NCBI RefSeq assembly: GCF_024707125.1
Contig: NZ_JANQAH010000003.1
Location: 310,001-374,000 of the forward strand
Direction of reading: 5' to 3'
Source of the DNA: Devosia sp.
GTDB lineage: Bacteria; Pseudomonadota; Alphaproteobacteria; Rhizobiales; Devosiaceae
Length of the DNA stretch: 64,000 nucleotides
The stretch's first letter is position 1. The number at the start of each line of letters is the position of its first letter. The notes beneath the pieces were generated by a model. It ran no database searches, was not told the DNA's origin, and was given only the letters and a program-made list of their open reading frames with translations. The translations under genes and the position numbers were made by a program. Shown here piece by piece: positions 9,257 to 18,563 of the stretch.

Positions 9257-10045
9257 TTAGACCGGGTCCTGGCCCGGCAGGTAGAAGGTGGTTGAAGCCT
9301 TGCGGATAAAGGCGCCGGCCGGGCTGTTCTGAATGCGGCCATCCCCGGTAATGCCCAGGAACTTGCCGGTCGAACGCATGTCCTTAAAATTGTAGAAGAA
9401 GGTCGAAGCCACCGCTATCTTGAACTCGCGGAAGGTGAAGACATATTGGTCTTCGTCGAACTTGTAGGTCGTGGTCAGATCGACATCGCCATGGCCGCGC
9501 TGCACACCCACAAGGCACTGCCAGCAATAGCGCTGCGAGGAGAGGTAGGTGTGCTCGTAGACATGGTTGGGGCTATAGGTGAAATGCGCGCGTAGACCGA
9601 TGAGGTCGCGCGTTTCGGCGGGCACTGGCCCAGTCGGAGGCACCGAAATATCGCCGACGATGCCGGCGCGAAACACCTGCGCCACCTGCGGTTCGCCCAC
9701 CGACACGTCCTTGTCGCGCACGACGGAATAGATCGAAAGCGCGCGGCGGGAGACGGTGTTGATGACAATGGTTTCCGCCTCGGTGGGGCGGGAGGCGAAG
9801 ATGATCTCGACAAAGTAGGTGCTTGGAGCGACCTCAACGACCTCGCATGCGTCCTCGGCACTCGCGCCGCCATCCGACCAGATCACCTTGCCCTTGGCAA
9901 AGCCGAGAGTGAGCACGCGCCCATCCTCGAAGGTCACTGTGTGGCTGGCGCCAGCCAGCGCGTCGCTTGCCGGCAACCGATTGGTGTCGATGCCATAGGC
10001 GAACTGATCGTAGGTTTTCCAATCCTTGGGGTTTTCGACCGCCAT
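9257..10045 (-). CDS. MoaF-family protein
   Basis: Protein of 262 aa matching the two-part MoaF family: an N-terminal lipocalin-like half (HTVTFEDGRVLTLGFAKG) and a C-terminal half with the hallmark HVYEHTYLSSQRYCWQCLVG and VFTFREFKI. It is often labelled molybdenum cofactor biosynthesis protein F, but no molybdenum cofactor gene is nearby. The name goes back to a monoamine regulon, so a role in handling a small aromatic or amine ligand is more plausible here (inference). The start at 10045 has a strong GGAGGAG site. A longer in-frame start at 10171 would overlap the upstream SDR. Confidence 0.8.
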   Translation of the reverse strand: MAVENPKDWKTYDQFAYGIDTNRLPASDALAGASHTVTFEDGRVLTLGFAKGKVIWSDGGASAEDACEVVEVAPSTYFVEIIFASRPTEAETIVINTVSRRALSIYSVVRDKDVSVGEPQVAQVFRAGIVGDISVPPTGPVPAETRDLIGLRAHFTYSPNHVYEHTYLSSQRYCWQCLVGVQRGHGDVDLTTTYKFDEDQYVFTFREFKIAVASTFFYNFKDMRSTGKFLGITGDGRIQNSPAGAFIRKASTTFYLPGQDPV

Positions 10046-10065
10046 AAAAGTCTCCTCCAGTTTCT

Positions 10066-10854
10066 CTATTGAACGAAGGCGAGCGTGGGCAGATCGACGG
10101 TGCCTGCACCGCCATCCACAGTCACCACCGCGCCATTGACCATTGCCGCCTCGCCCGAGGCGAGGAAGCACACCACATTGGACACATCCTCGGCATCGGC
10201 CGGGCGGCCGAGCGGCACGTCCTTGGTCACGAGGGCATAGGCCTCTTCGATGCTGGCAAGGCCGCGCATCTTGGCGAGAGCAGCCATCTGGTCGTCGGCC
10301 ATGGCCGTGGTGACCCAGCCGGGGCAGACCGTATTGGTGCGTACGCCAAAGCGGCCATAATCGCGGGCGAGAGACTTTGCGAGGCCGATACAGCCATGCT
10401 TCATGGTGACGTAGCCGGCAGCATCGGGCCCGGCGAAAAGTCCGGCAATCGAGGCCAGAACGACGATATTGCCCTTGCGCTCGATAAGAGCGGGCAAGGA
10501 TTCTCGCGCGCTGACAAAAGCAGTGTTGAGGTTGAGCTGAACCGCCAAGGCCCAGGTTTCGTCGCTCATGGAAATGGTTGGGCCCACGCCATGGCCGCCG
10601 GCATTGGCGATGAGAGTATCGAGCCCGCCGAACTGTTCGACAACACCCGATACCGCCGCCTTCATGCTGGCGCCATCGGAGGCATCGGCGACGAAGACTG
10701 CGGCGCCGATTTCATCGGCCACGGCTTGCAGGGGTTCGCGGCGGCGGCCGACCAGGGCGACATTGCCACCCTCGCTCCTGATCCGCCGCGCCACGGCGGC
10801 GCCGATGCCCGTGCCCCCGCCCGTTATCAACGCCGTCTTACCTGCGAAACGCAT
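10066..10854 (-). CDS. SDR family oxidoreductase
   Basis: Classical SDR of 262 aa with TGGGTGIG at about residue 12, IANAGG, the catalytic Ser in LASIAG and YVTMK as YxxxK. A GGGAGGG ribosome binding site sits directly upstream of the ATG. It is the first gene of a three-gene minus-strand operon (SDR, MoaF-like, NTF2-like) and is divergent from the amidohydrolase at 11041. The 186-base gap is therefore the likely shared control region. Substrate unknown. Confidence 0.9.
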   Translation of the reverse strand: MRFAGKTALITGGGTGIGAAVARRIRSEGGNVALVGRRREPLQAVADEIGAAVFVADASDGASMKAAVSGVVEQFGGLDTLIANAGGHGVGPTISMSDETWALAVQLNLNTAFVSARESLPALIERKGNIVVLASIAGLFAGPDAAGYVTMKHGCIGLAKSLARDYGRFGVRTNTVCPGWVTTAMADDQMAALAKMRGLASIEEAYALVTKDVPLGRPADAEDVSNVVCFLASGEAAMVNGAVVTVDGGAGTVDLPTLAFVQ

Positions 10855-11040
10855 GAGACCCTCCCTGGTTATGCAAAAGGTGGCCGCAAACGGCTCGCCT
10901 GTCTCGCCTGGGAGCGAATTGAAACTTGACTGAAAGCGAACTCACCCCGCCTTCGCGCCAGCTTTTGGCAATGCTCCCTATCCCTGCCGAATTTTTTCTT
11001 CTACATTGGTGGAATATAGAGCACGATTCAGGATTTGACC

Positions 11041-12441
11041 ATGACCACCGCCCCGCAAGCGACACGCAGCGCTCCCTTCGGGGGGCCCGCCGACCTGATC
11101 CTGCGCGGCGGTCCGGTCATCACGCTCGATGCTGCCAATACCGTGGTGGAAGCCCTGGCGATCCGGAGTGGCGAGATCATTGCGGTCGGCAGTGCGGCGG
11201 ATATTTCGGCGCTCAAGGGGCCGATGACGCAGGTGATCGAGCTCGACGGGCGGGCCGTCCTACCGGGGATCAACGATGCGCATCTGCATGGCAGCTGGCT
11301 GGGCGCGCGCTGGCCGAGCCTGTTCTTCGGCGGCGGCGATAGCGGGCATGATGGCCGCCTGCTGAATAACGCCGACGAGCGCCGCGCCGCCCTGCGAAAA
11401 ACCTGGGCGCTGCTCGCCGCCCACGGCATTACCAGCTATACCGAGCCGGGCATCGGGCCGGGTGAGGACCAGGGTGAAACCGGCTGTTTTGGCACCGCCA
11501 TGCTCGACACCTATGTCGAACTGGCCGGCACGGAAGCGCAGACGGCGCGGGTGACCATGCTGCGGCTTTTCGGTTTCCTCGATGGCGCCAGTACTTTTGC
11601 CGATATGCGCGCGGGTCTGGCCGTCCCCGCCCCGAGCACCGACCCGCGCTGGCTTGCCATTCCCGGCGTAAAAATTTTCGCCGATGGCATTCCGCCCATG
11701 CACAGCGCCTGGACCCGCACGGCCTATCCCAAGGGCGGCTATGGCGGGCTGATGACCGGCACGGGCGACGAAGCCGAGCGCCTCGCTGAATTCACCGCCA
11801 TGGTGGAACTGGCCCATGGCATGGATTTGCAGATTGGCGTCCACGCAACGGGCGACAGGACCATTGAGGAATTTGTTGGCATCATCGAAAAGCTTGGCGG
11901 CGCGGGCGAACGGCGGCACTATCTGATCCATGTCGATCTGGTCTCGGGCGAGCAATTGCGCCGCATGACCGCAGCCGGCATTGGCCTGGCGTTGCAACCG
12001 CTGATTGCCGACCACACTGCCGATTGGCTCGCCGGGGCGGTGAGCGCCGAAGCGGCCGCATCAGCCTGGCCGATCCATCTGATGCTCGAAGACGGTCTGC
12101 GCGCCGTGTTGAGTTCGGATGCGCCGATTGCGAGCTTTGACTGGCGCCGCATCATTGCCTCGGCCGCAGGCCTGCTCGAACAGCGCGGCGTGGCTGTGGA
12201 TCCCGCACAACTCACCCGCCTCTTGCGCATGTATACGAGCATTCCGGCCGAACAGGATGGTGCGGAAGGCTGGAAGGGTACGCTGGAACCGGGAAAGGTC
12301 GGCGATCTCTGCGTGCTGAGCGCCGATCCCTATTCTGTCGGCGCGGCCAATTTGCCGGAGATCGATGTCGATCTAACGATTGTGGGTGGGATTGTGGTCT
12401 TCGACCGTTCACACGCGACGGCCGAAAGCATTATTGCCTGA
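11041..12441 (+). CDS. Amidohydrolase family protein (YtcJ-like)
   Basis: Metal-dependent amidohydrolase of the amidohydro_3 group, 466 aa. The N-terminal strand AADLILRGGPVITLD type composite domain is followed by INDAHLHG, which supplies the metal-binding HxH. VHATGDRT, HVDLV and LSSDAP supply further His and Asp ligands expected in the TIM barrel. I start at the ATG at 11041; a TTG six bases upstream is possible. It hydrolyses C-N bonds of an unknown substrate. It ends at a strong bidirectional hairpin shared with the convergent methyltransferase gene. Confidence 0.88.
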   Translation: MTTAPQATRSAPFGGPADLILRGGPVITLDAANTVVEALAIRSGEIIAVGSAADISALKGPMTQVIELDGRAVLPGINDAHLHGSWLGARWPSLFFGGGDSGHDGRLLNNADERRAALRKTWALLAAHGITSYTEPGIGPGEDQGETGCFGTAMLDTYVELAGTEAQTARVTMLRLFGFLDGASTFADMRAGLAVPAPSTDPRWLAIPGVKIFADGIPPMHSAWTRTAYPKGGYGGLMTGTGDEAERLAEFTAMVELAHGMDLQIGVHATGDRTIEEFVGIIEKLGGAGERRHYLIHVDLVSGEQLRRMTAAGIGLALQPLIADHTADWLAGAVSAEAAASAWPIHLMLEDGLRAVLSSDAPIASFDWRRIIASAAGLLEQRGVAVDPAQLTRLLRMYTSIPAEQDGAEGWKGTLEPGKVGDLCVLSADPYSVGAANLPEIDVDLTIVGGIVVFDRSHATAESIIA

Positions 12442-12445
12442 AAAA

Positions 12446-12472
12446 GCGCGGGGCCTTTGGGGCCCCGCTTTC
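12446..12472. terminator. Bidirectional rho-independent terminator
   Basis: Perfect 8-bp stem GCGGGGCC/GGCCCCGC (12448-12455 with 12461-12468) and a TTTGG loop. AAAAA lies on the left side and TTTCT on the right, so it works best on the minus strand but can serve both. It lies exactly between the convergent amidohydrolase and methyltransferase genes. Confidence 0.85.
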
Positions 12473-12474
12473 TG

Positions 12475-13470
12475 TCAGATTGCTTCGGCGAGCAGCACGC
12501 GTGGGCTGCCGGGCAGAGCCACGGTTTCGAGCGGACGCCAGCCGGCTTCCACCAGCCAGGAGCGAACCTCGGCCTCGGGGAACACCACGGTGCCATCAAT
12601 CACCAGATATTCGGCGGCATGGAGCGCATCGATTGGGCGCTGTTCAGCATTGTCATCGAGGTAGAAATCGAGCACGGCAAGACGCGCGCCTGGTACTGCC
12701 GCAGCACGCGCATGGCGGAAGATGGCGCGGTTCTGTTCCACGGTGAAGCGATGGACGACGTGGTTGACGAAAACCAGGTCGAAGTCACCTTTCGGTTCCG
12801 CCGTTTCGGTGGCCGCGCCGATCAGCTCGACACGGTCGATCAGACCGGCATCCGTCACCGCCTGACGCACGGATTCGATGAAATCGGGCGCATAGACGAA
12901 GGTGGTGCGCAGGTTGGGATTGGCTTCCATGGCCCGCATGGCGAAATTGGGCGCGAGGCCGCCAAGATCGAGCGCTTTCCGATAGGCGGAAAAGTCCAGC
13001 GCGCCGACAAACATGTCGGCATGGAGCTTGTTATAGGTCATGACGCCGGCCATGAAGGTCGCCCAACGCGCCTCGGTCATGCCCAGATCACCCGGCTGGT
13101 CGGTATCGACCGTTTTGGGAAATTGCAGCCAGTGCGGATAGCTGATCTCAGCCAGGAAAGTCAGAAAGGGCGCGAGATCGAGCTGGCCTTTCCCGCCGGT
13201 GAGATAGGCGGCGGCACTAGGCGTCAGTGAATAAGAGCCGTCGCGGCGGGTCAGCAGGCCAAGGCCGGCCATGGCATCGGCCAGGATGCGCGCCATGCGC
13301 TCGCTGACGCCGGTGGTTTTGGCGAGATCAGTAACCTTGCGTTCGCCTTCGGCAAGGGCGGCGAAAAGGCCGATGCGGCTGGCAGCGAACAATTGCTGTG
13401 CGCCCATATAGCCGGTGGCAATATCGAGAATACGGCTGGGATCGGCAGTGGCCGGGGTGGAAACAGACAT
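12475..13470 (-). CDS. SAM-dependent methyltransferase-like protein (O-methyltransferase family, degenerate motif I)
   Basis: Protein of 331 aa with the architecture of plant/acetylserotonin-type O-methyltransferases. It has an N-terminal winged-helix dimerisation domain (LAKTTGVSERMARILADAMA, about residues 45-65) and a C-terminal Rossmann domain. Motif I reads LDLGGLAPNFA instead of the usual glycine-rich DxGxGxG, so SAM binding may be altered or lost. FDLVFVNHVVH corresponds to motif IV. It is the last gene of a minus-strand group with an alpha/beta hydrolase and a TetR regulator. Function could be methyl transfer or a non-methylating reaction known for some relatives. Confidence 0.82.
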   Translation of the reverse strand: MSVSTPATADPSRILDIATGYMGAQQLFAASRIGLFAALAEGERKVTDLAKTTGVSERMARILADAMAGLGLLTRRDGSYSLTPSAAAYLTGGKGQLDLAPFLTFLAEISYPHWLQFPKTVDTDQPGDLGMTEARWATFMAGVMTYNKLHADMFVGALDFSAYRKALDLGGLAPNFAMRAMEANPNLRTTFVYAPDFIESVRQAVTDAGLIDRVELIGAATETAEPKGDFDLVFVNHVVHRFTVEQNRAIFRHARAAAVPGARLAVLDFYLDDNAEQRPIDALHAAEYLVIDGTVVFPEAEVRSWLVEAGWRPLETVALPGSPRVLLAEAI

Positions 13471-13527
13471 AGGAGCCCCTCTCTGGCTAGGCAGTCTTGA
13501 AGAAAAAATTCGGGCGGAAAAAGGCCT

Positions 13528-14256
13528 TCAGAGGAAGGCCAGGGCCTCGCGGCGGAACGCCTCGGAGGCGAGCGCGCCCATGTGGTCGCCGGGCACGCGC
13601 AGGGTGCGCGATCTGGGAATAAAAGGTTCGAGCGTATCGACGGCACCGGCCATGGGATCTTCGGTGCCGGCAAGGAAAAGCACGTTTTTGGCGGGTGCTT
13701 CCCGCTGGGGATCAAAAGCCTCGGCGGCAAGGCCTTCGGCAAGATTGAGCAGCGAATGCGGATCAGGCGCGCGTGCGACCATGCCAGCGACAAAGCCCGT
13801 CAGCGGATCGGTTGGGGCAATGCCCTCATCCACGAAGCGGCGAGCCGCTGGGAAATCGAGGGCAGCAAAGGGTTCATTGGGAGCAAGACCGCCGAGCACG
13901 AGTTTTCCCACGAGATCGCCGCTCTGCGCGGCCAGCGACCAGGCGAGGCGAGCGCCCAGCGAATAGCCGATGACATCAACGGGACCGCCGGCTTCCGCCA
14001 GAATATCGGCCAGGGCGGCGACGATGCGGGAGGGACGCGCTGCCTCGGCATTTTCGACCCGAGCACTGGCGCCATGGCCGGGCAGATCGACCACGATCAC
14101 ATCGCGTCCGGCAACCAGCAGCGGCTCGACCCAGGCGGCTGCAGGCCAGTCGGCCGCGCCATTCGACATGAAGCCATGGAGGAGCAAAACCGGCGCATGC
14201 TTTGGCGCGGGGCTGCGAAAGTGCTGGACGGCCAGAAAATTTGCTTGTGCGGTCAA
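13528..14256 (-). CDS. Alpha/beta hydrolase
   Basis: Serine hydrolase of about 242 aa. The oxyanion region LLHGFMSNG, the nucleophile elbow GYSLG, the acid Asp in LAGTEDPMAG and the His in VPGDHMG form a complete triad. No ATG gives a sensible N-terminus. I choose the TTG at 14256, preceded by a GAGAAGAG site and placed 22 bases after the TetR stop. An in-frame ATG at 14328 would overlap the TetR gene. Likely an esterase, lactonase or C-C hydrolase acting with the neighbouring methyltransferase-like protein; substrate not predictable. Confidence 0.85.
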   Translation of the reverse strand: MTAQANFLAVQHFRSPAPKHAPVLLLHGFMSNGAADWPAAAWVEPLLVAGRDVIVVDLPGHGASARVENAEAARPSRIVAALADILAEAGGPVDVIGYSLGARLAWSLAAQSGDLVGKLVLGGLAPNEPFAALDFPAARRFVDEGIAPTDPLTGFVAGMVARAPDPHSLLNLAEGLAAEAFDPQREAPAKNVLFLAGTEDPMAGAVDTLEPFIPRSRTLRVPGDHMGALASEAFRREALAFL

Positions 14257-14278
14257 GGTCGGTCTCTTCTCAAAAATG

Positions 14279-14887
14279 CTAGGTCGGACTGATGACGCGC
14301 CGGATGATGTCATCGACATAGGCGCCATAGACGGCGATGTGCTGCCCGTCGGGATGCATCAGGTTGACGACGTTGGCGCCGATGACCACGGAGCGGATTT
14401 CGAGCGCATAGCGGGTCAGATCGGCCTGGCTCAGGGCAGGCAGATCGCCGCGCGCGTCGCGCAGCATGCGCGTGATCAGCTCGCCCCAATTGGCAAAGAA
14501 CTGGCGGTAGAGTTCGGCAAGTTCGCCATTGGACGCGGCATGTTCCCACAGCACCAGCAGCACGCGGCCGGCATTGATCTCGCGCTCTTCCGAGGGCAGC
14601 CAGGTGTCGATGGCTTCACGCAGATACGCGACCGGATCGCGGTCGGGGGGCGGCGCTTCTTCATCGAGCAATTGCCTGGGATCGATCTCGGCCAGAACAC
14701 TCTGGAAGGTTGCGGCGATGATGCTTTCCTTGCCCGGAAAATAGTGCTTGAGCGCGCCATTGGCGAAGCCCGCCTCGGTGGCGAGGCTGCGCATGGTGGC
14801 CGCCTCAAAACCGCCTTGCAGGATGAGACGCTTGGCGACCTCGATGATGTCGCGGCGGCGTTGGTCGTGATCGATGATTTTTGGCAT
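14279..14887 (-). CDS. TetR family transcriptional regulator
   Basis: Repressor-type regulator of 202 aa. The N-terminal HTH is typical (MRSLATEAGFANGALKHYFP, about residues 32-51), preceded by RRRDIIEVAKRLI, and the C-terminal region is a helical ligand-binding domain resembling BetI-like proteins. It sits between the Dpp-type ABC importer (upstream on the same strand) and the hydrolase/methyltransferase pair, all in one direction with short gaps, so it probably controls this block. Effector unknown. Confidence 0.88.
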   Translation of the reverse strand: MPKIIDHDQRRRDIIEVAKRLILQGGFEAATMRSLATEAGFANGALKHYFPGKESIIAATFQSVLAEIDPRQLLDEEAPPPDRDPVAYLREAIDTWLPSEEREINAGRVLLVLWEHAASNGELAELYRQFFANWGELITRMLRDARGDLPALSQADLTRYALEIRSVVIGANVVNLMHPDGQHIAVYGAYVDDIIRRVISPT

Positions 14888-14914
14888 GAAGTTCTTTCGA
14901 GGCTCGGTTGGCGC

Positions 14915-15757
14915 TCACTGCCCCGCGGGAAGGACGCGGTCGGCCTCCCGCAGCGCCAGCCAGGCGGCGCGACGCCGGGCCTGCGCCTGAGGATTGGCGA
15001 CGGGCGAAGCGAGAAGCAGCCGGGCGCTATAGGGGTGGGCCGGCGCGCGCGTCACCTGTTCCCCTTCCCCGAACTCGACAATCTCGCCCCGCTGCATGAC
15101 GGCGACGCGATGGCAGATGCGGCGCACGACCCCAAGATCGTGCGAAACAAACAGATACGACACGCCGATGTCGCGCTGCAACTCGATGAACAGATCGATC
15201 ACCGCCGCCTGGGTGGTCAGGTCAAGCGCGCTGACCGGTTCGTCGCAGACGATGAGTTTTGGCCGCCGCACCAGGGCGCGCGCAATGGCGAGACGCTGGC
15301 GCTGGCCGCCCGAAAATTCGCTGGGGTAGCGGTCGATGGCGCTGGCCGGCAGACGCACGCGCTCGATCATTTCGGCAACTGCCGAACGCGCCATGCGCCG
15401 GGATTGTCCGGCAGCTTCAAGCGGCTCGGAAAGGATGTCGCCGACATTCATCATCGGATCGAGAGAACCATAGGGGTCCTGAAAGACGACCTGAATGCTG
15501 CTGGCAAGGCGCCGCCGAGCTGCGCCGCGGGCGTGGGTGATGTCCTCGCCCTCGAAGAAGATGCGCCCGTGCCGCACCGGAGCGAGGCCCAGAATGGCTT
15601 TGCCGAGGGTCGATTTGCCCGAACCGCTTTCGCCGACGACGCCGACGCATTCGCCGACACCGACGTCGAGCGACACCTCATGCAGCACACGGAAGCTGCG
15701 CTTTGGGTCACCGTACTCGACCACGAGATTTTCGACGGAGAGGATGGGGTTGGCCAT
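14915..15757 (-). CDS. ABC transporter ATP-binding protein (DppF/OppF type)
   Basis: Cytoplasmic ATPase of a peptide/nickel-family importer, 280 aa. Walker [10 protein letters not shown], the signature FSGGQRQRLAIARAL, Walker B LIVCDEP and the switch His in FVSHDLG are all present. A short C-terminal AHPYSARLL region is typical of the oligopeptide-type C-terminal extension. It starts 12 bases after the fused permease/ATPase gene with an AGGAG site, so it supplies the second ATPase of the importer encoded at 14915-20069. Confidence 0.93.
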   Translation of the reverse strand: MANPILSVENLVVEYGDPKRSFRVLHEVSLDVGVGECVGVVGESGSGKSTLGKAILGLAPVRHGRIFFEGEDITHARGAARRRLASSIQVVFQDPYGSLDPMMNVGDILSEPLEAAGQSRRMARSAVAEMIERVRLPASAIDRYPSEFSGGQRQRLAIARALVRRPKLIVCDEPVSALDLTTQAAVIDLFIELQRDIGVSYLFVSHDLGVVRRICHRVAVMQRGEIVEFGEGEQVTRAPAHPYSARLLLASPVANPQAQARRRAAWLALREADRVLPAGQ

Positions 15758-15769
15758 GATCCAGAACTC

Positions 15770-17563
15770 CTAGGCAGTCGCAGCCGTCTGCGCGGCATGG
15801 ACTGCGTCCAGTTCGCGGCGGCCCTTGGTGTCATCGAGCGAAGCGGCGATCAGTTCGCGTGTGTAGTTCTGCTCGGGGGCAGCGAAAACAGTCTCCACCG
15901 CGCTTGCCTCGACGATTGCCCCATCGCGCATAACGATCACGCGGTCGCAAATGTCAGCAACGACGCCGAAATTATGAGTTACCAGCACCAGGGCCATACC
16001 GAGTTCGGCCTGCAATTCGCGCAGGAGTTCCAGCACCTCGGCCTGCACGGTCACATCAAGTGCCGTGGTCGGCTCGTCGGCGACCAGCACCGAGGGACGC
16101 CCGGCGATCGCTCCGGCTATCAGCACGCGCTGCGCCATGCCGCCGGAAATCTGGTGCGGATAGGATTTCATCACCCGGTCGATGTCCACAATGCCGACGC
16201 GGTTCAGCACGGCGCGAGCAATTGCATCGGCTTCGGCGCGCGACTTTTTGTGAACGGTGCGCAGCGGCTGGGTGAGCTGGAAACCGATGGTATAGGAGGG
16301 GTCGAGATTGGACATCGGCTCCTGCGGAATATAGCCGATCTCGGTGCCCAGCATGCCGGCCCGCTCGCGCGGCGACATGGTGTGCACGGCCTGCCCGCCG
16401 ATCCACATGCCGTCTACGCTGCTCGAACCGCCCGTCGGCAGCAGGTCGAGGATCGAGAACACGGTCTGCGATTTGCCCGAGCCGGATTCCCCGACAATGC
16501 CCAGAACCTCGCCCGGCGCGATGTCGAAGGAAATGCCGTGGACGACCTCGACGGCACCATCACCGGCGGCGTAGCGCACGCGCAGATTGTCGACGCGCAC
16601 GGCGGCAGCTTCCGGGGCATAGGCAAAGCTACCGGTGACCACGTCTGCGGGAGCGGCATTAGTGACCTGGCCGCTACTACGAGCGCTTGGAGCATCGGTT
16701 CTGATGCGTACGACATCGGCCAAGGTTGAGCCAGCAACCGCGAGGGCGGCAATGGTGATGCCGAGCACTGCCGAAGGCCAGAGCAGTAACAATGGGGTCG
16801 ACAGCATATGCCGGAAACCCTCGTTCATCATGGCACCCCAGGCGGGCACACTGGCCGCGCCAATGCCGAGGAATTGCAAGCCGGCCTGAATGCCCATGGC
16901 AATGCCTGTGGCAAGTGCCGTCTGGATGATGATGGGCGCGCCTATGCCGGGCAGGATATGCCGCAGGATGATGCGCGGATGGGTGAGCCCAGCGACGCGG
17001 GCGGCGTCGATAAACGGCTCATTGCGAATGGCAAGGGTCGTCGAGCGCGCAATACGGAAATAGCCGGGCGCAAGGAAGGCGCCCACTGTCGCCATGATCA
17101 GCACGAAGTTCGAGCGCGTTCCGGCGGCGACGACGAGCAGGATGATCATGCCGGGCACGGCCTGCAGGGCATCGCTTACCCAGGAGGAGAGGCGGTCGAA
17201 AAACCCGCCAAAATAGCCCGCGGCAATGCCGGCCGGTGCGCCGATAATGAGGGCCGTGATGATGGTCACGAGAGCCCCGAGCAGGGTCGTGCGGGCGCCC
17301 CAGATGAGGCGGCTCAACATGTCGCGACCAGTGGCATCGCCCCCCAGCCAATGCTCCGCGCTGGGCGGCACCTTGGCGCTAGCAAGATCGACAAAATTGG
17401 GATCGTGCGGGGCAAGCCAGGGCGCAAAGACTGCGATGGCAATGACCGCGATGACGACCGAAAGCGAGACGACGCCGGCCGGTGCGCTGAGGAAACGCGA
17501 GAGAATGGAACGCCGGCGCGGCGCGCTGGGAGCAAGATCGGACATGACGGAAAGGGAACTCAT
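15770..17563 (-). CDS. Fused ABC transporter permease (DppC type) and ATP-binding protein (DppD type)
   Basis: A 597-aa fusion. Residues about 25-290 form a DppC-like inner-membrane permease with roughly six membrane helices and the [11 protein letters not shown] coupling motif. A linker of about 30 residues follows, then a DppD-like ATPase with Walker [10 protein letters not shown] near residue 360, signature [14 protein letters not shown] and Walker [14 protein letters not shown] start at the ATG at 17563, which overlaps the DppB stop by four bases. The in-frame TTG-type upstream extension is unnecessary. The substrate could be a peptide, but this family also imports sugars and amines. Confidence 0.92.
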   Translation of the reverse strand: MSSLSVMSDLAPSAPRRRSILSRFLSAPAGVVSLSVVIAVIAIAVFAPWLAPHDPNFVDLASAKVPPSAEHWLGGDATGRDMLSRLIWGARTTLLGALVTIITALIIGAPAGIAAGYFGGFFDRLSSWVSDALQAVPGMIILLVVAAGTRSNFVLIMATVGAFLAPGYFRIARSTTLAIRNEPFIDAARVAGLTHPRIILRHILPGIGAPIIIQTALATGIAMGIQAGLQFLGIGAASVPAWGAMMNEGFRHMLSTPLLLLWPSAVLGITIAALAVAGSTLADVVRIRTDAPSARSSGQVTNAAPADVVTGSFAYAPEAAAVRVDNLRVRYAAGDGAVEVVHGISFDIAPGEVLGIVGESGSGKSQTVFSILDLLPTGGSSSVDGMWIGGQAVHTMSPRERAGMLGTEIGYIPQEPMSNLDPSYTIGFQLTQPLRTVHKKSRAEADAIARAVLNRVGIVDIDRVMKSYPHQISGGMAQRVLIAGAIAGRPSVLVADEPTTALDVTVQAEVLELLRELQAELGMALVLVTHNFGVVADICDRVIVMRDGAIVEASAVETVFAAPEQNYTRELIAASLDDTKGRRELDAVHAAQTAATA

Positions 17564-18501
17564 CGCACGCGCACCTTGGGATTGATCCAACCCAGGGCGA
17601 TGTCGAGCAGGAAATTGACGATGACGACGAAGATGACCGACACAACGGTAATGCCAAGCAGGATGGGAATATCGCCATTCTGCGAGGAGGCATTGGTCAA
17701 TTGACCGATGCCGGGAAGGCTGAAAATGGCTTCGACCACGATGGCACCGCTCAAAAGGCCCACGAACATGACGGCGAGCACGGTCAAAGCCGCAGGCGAG
17801 GCATTGCGCAGGATGTGAAGGGTCACCCGACCGCGCGACAGCCCACGGCTGCGCAGGGTGCGGACAAAATCCTGCTTGTTGACGGCGATCACCTCATTGC
17901 GGAGCTGCTCGGCGACCACGACTATGGCGCCCAGCGCCAGCGAAAAGGCCGGCAGGGTGATCGAGCGCAGCCAGCCGCCAAGCGACTGGGCCGGCGGCAC
18001 ATAGCCGACCGCAGGAAACCATTTGAGCTGGATGGCGAACCAGACAACCAGCACCAGACTGATCCAGAAGCCTGGCAGCGCGAAGAGCACGACCGACACG
18101 GTCTTGATGATGCGATCGAAAAGGCTGTTGGGACGCAGGCCGGCGATAAGGCCGAAGGCGGTGCCGACCACAGCGGTGATCAGGGTGGCAAAGGTGACCA
18201 CAGACAGCGTCACCGGTAGCTTTATGGCGATCTGCTTGTTGACCGACTGGAAATTGCGCCAGGAGACGCCGAAGTCACCCACAAGGGCGCCACGGAACCA
18301 ATCCCAGAATTGCACCATGAGCGGACGGTCGAGCCCGATCTTTGCGGCCAGCGCCGCGCGCTGGGCCGGCGTTGCCGTTGTTCCCAAAAGACCCGCCGTG
18401 GGGTCGCTGATCGCGGCACGGGCGAGGAAAAACGTTCCGATGGACACGGCGAGCAGCAGGACAATACCGGCAACAAGCCGCTTCACGATGAAGCCGATCA
18501 C
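17560..18501 (-). CDS. ABC transporter permease (DppB type)
   Basis: Inner-membrane permease of 313 aa with about six hydrophobic helices. The N-terminal helix FIVKRLVAGIVLLLAVSI is followed by the family feature DRPLMVQFWDWF near residue 54, and the cytoplasmic coupling loop NKQDFVRTLRSRGLS is typical of the DppB family. It pairs with the fused DppC-DppD subunit, whose start overlaps this stop (ATGA). It lies 62 bases after the substrate-binding protein gene, a gap that holds a strong hairpin. Confidence 0.93.
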   Translation of the reverse strand: MIGFIVKRLVAGIVLLLAVSIGTFFLARAAISDPTAGLLGTTATPAQRAALAAKIGLDRPLMVQFWDWFRGALVGDFGVSWRNFQSVNKQIAIKLPVTLSVVTFATLITAVVGTAFGLIAGLRPNSLFDRIIKTVSVVLFALPGFWISLVLVVWFAIQLKWFPAVGYVPPAQSLGGWLRSITLPAFSLALGAIVVVAEQLRNEVIAVNKQDFVRTLRSRGLSRGRVTLHILRNASPAALTVLAVMFVGLLSGAIVVEAIFSLPGIGQLTNASSQNGDIPILLGITVVSVIFVVIVNFLLDIALGWINPKVRVR

Positions 18502-18530
18502 GACGTTTCCTCCAAAGGCAGTTCAGGGGT

Positions 18531-18556
18531 GGCGGCCGGGCCGAAGTCCGGCCGCC
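18531..18556 (-). other. Intra-operon hairpin between binding-protein and permease genes
   Basis: Perfect 9-bp inverted repeat GGCGGCCGG (18531-18539) and CCGGCCGCC (18548-18556) with an 8-base loop and no T-run. Such hairpins between a binding-protein gene and its permease commonly protect the 3' end of the binding-protein mRNA or attenuate read-through. That role is inferred here. Confidence 0.65.
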
Positions 18557-18563
18557 GGCTTCG

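Noticed and set aside
13970..16729. A 919-codon plus-strand open frame covering the hydrolase, TetR and ABC genes
   Set aside because: Antisense shadow of well-supported minus-strand genes; no domains, unusual His/Asp-rich composition typical of high-GC reverse frames.
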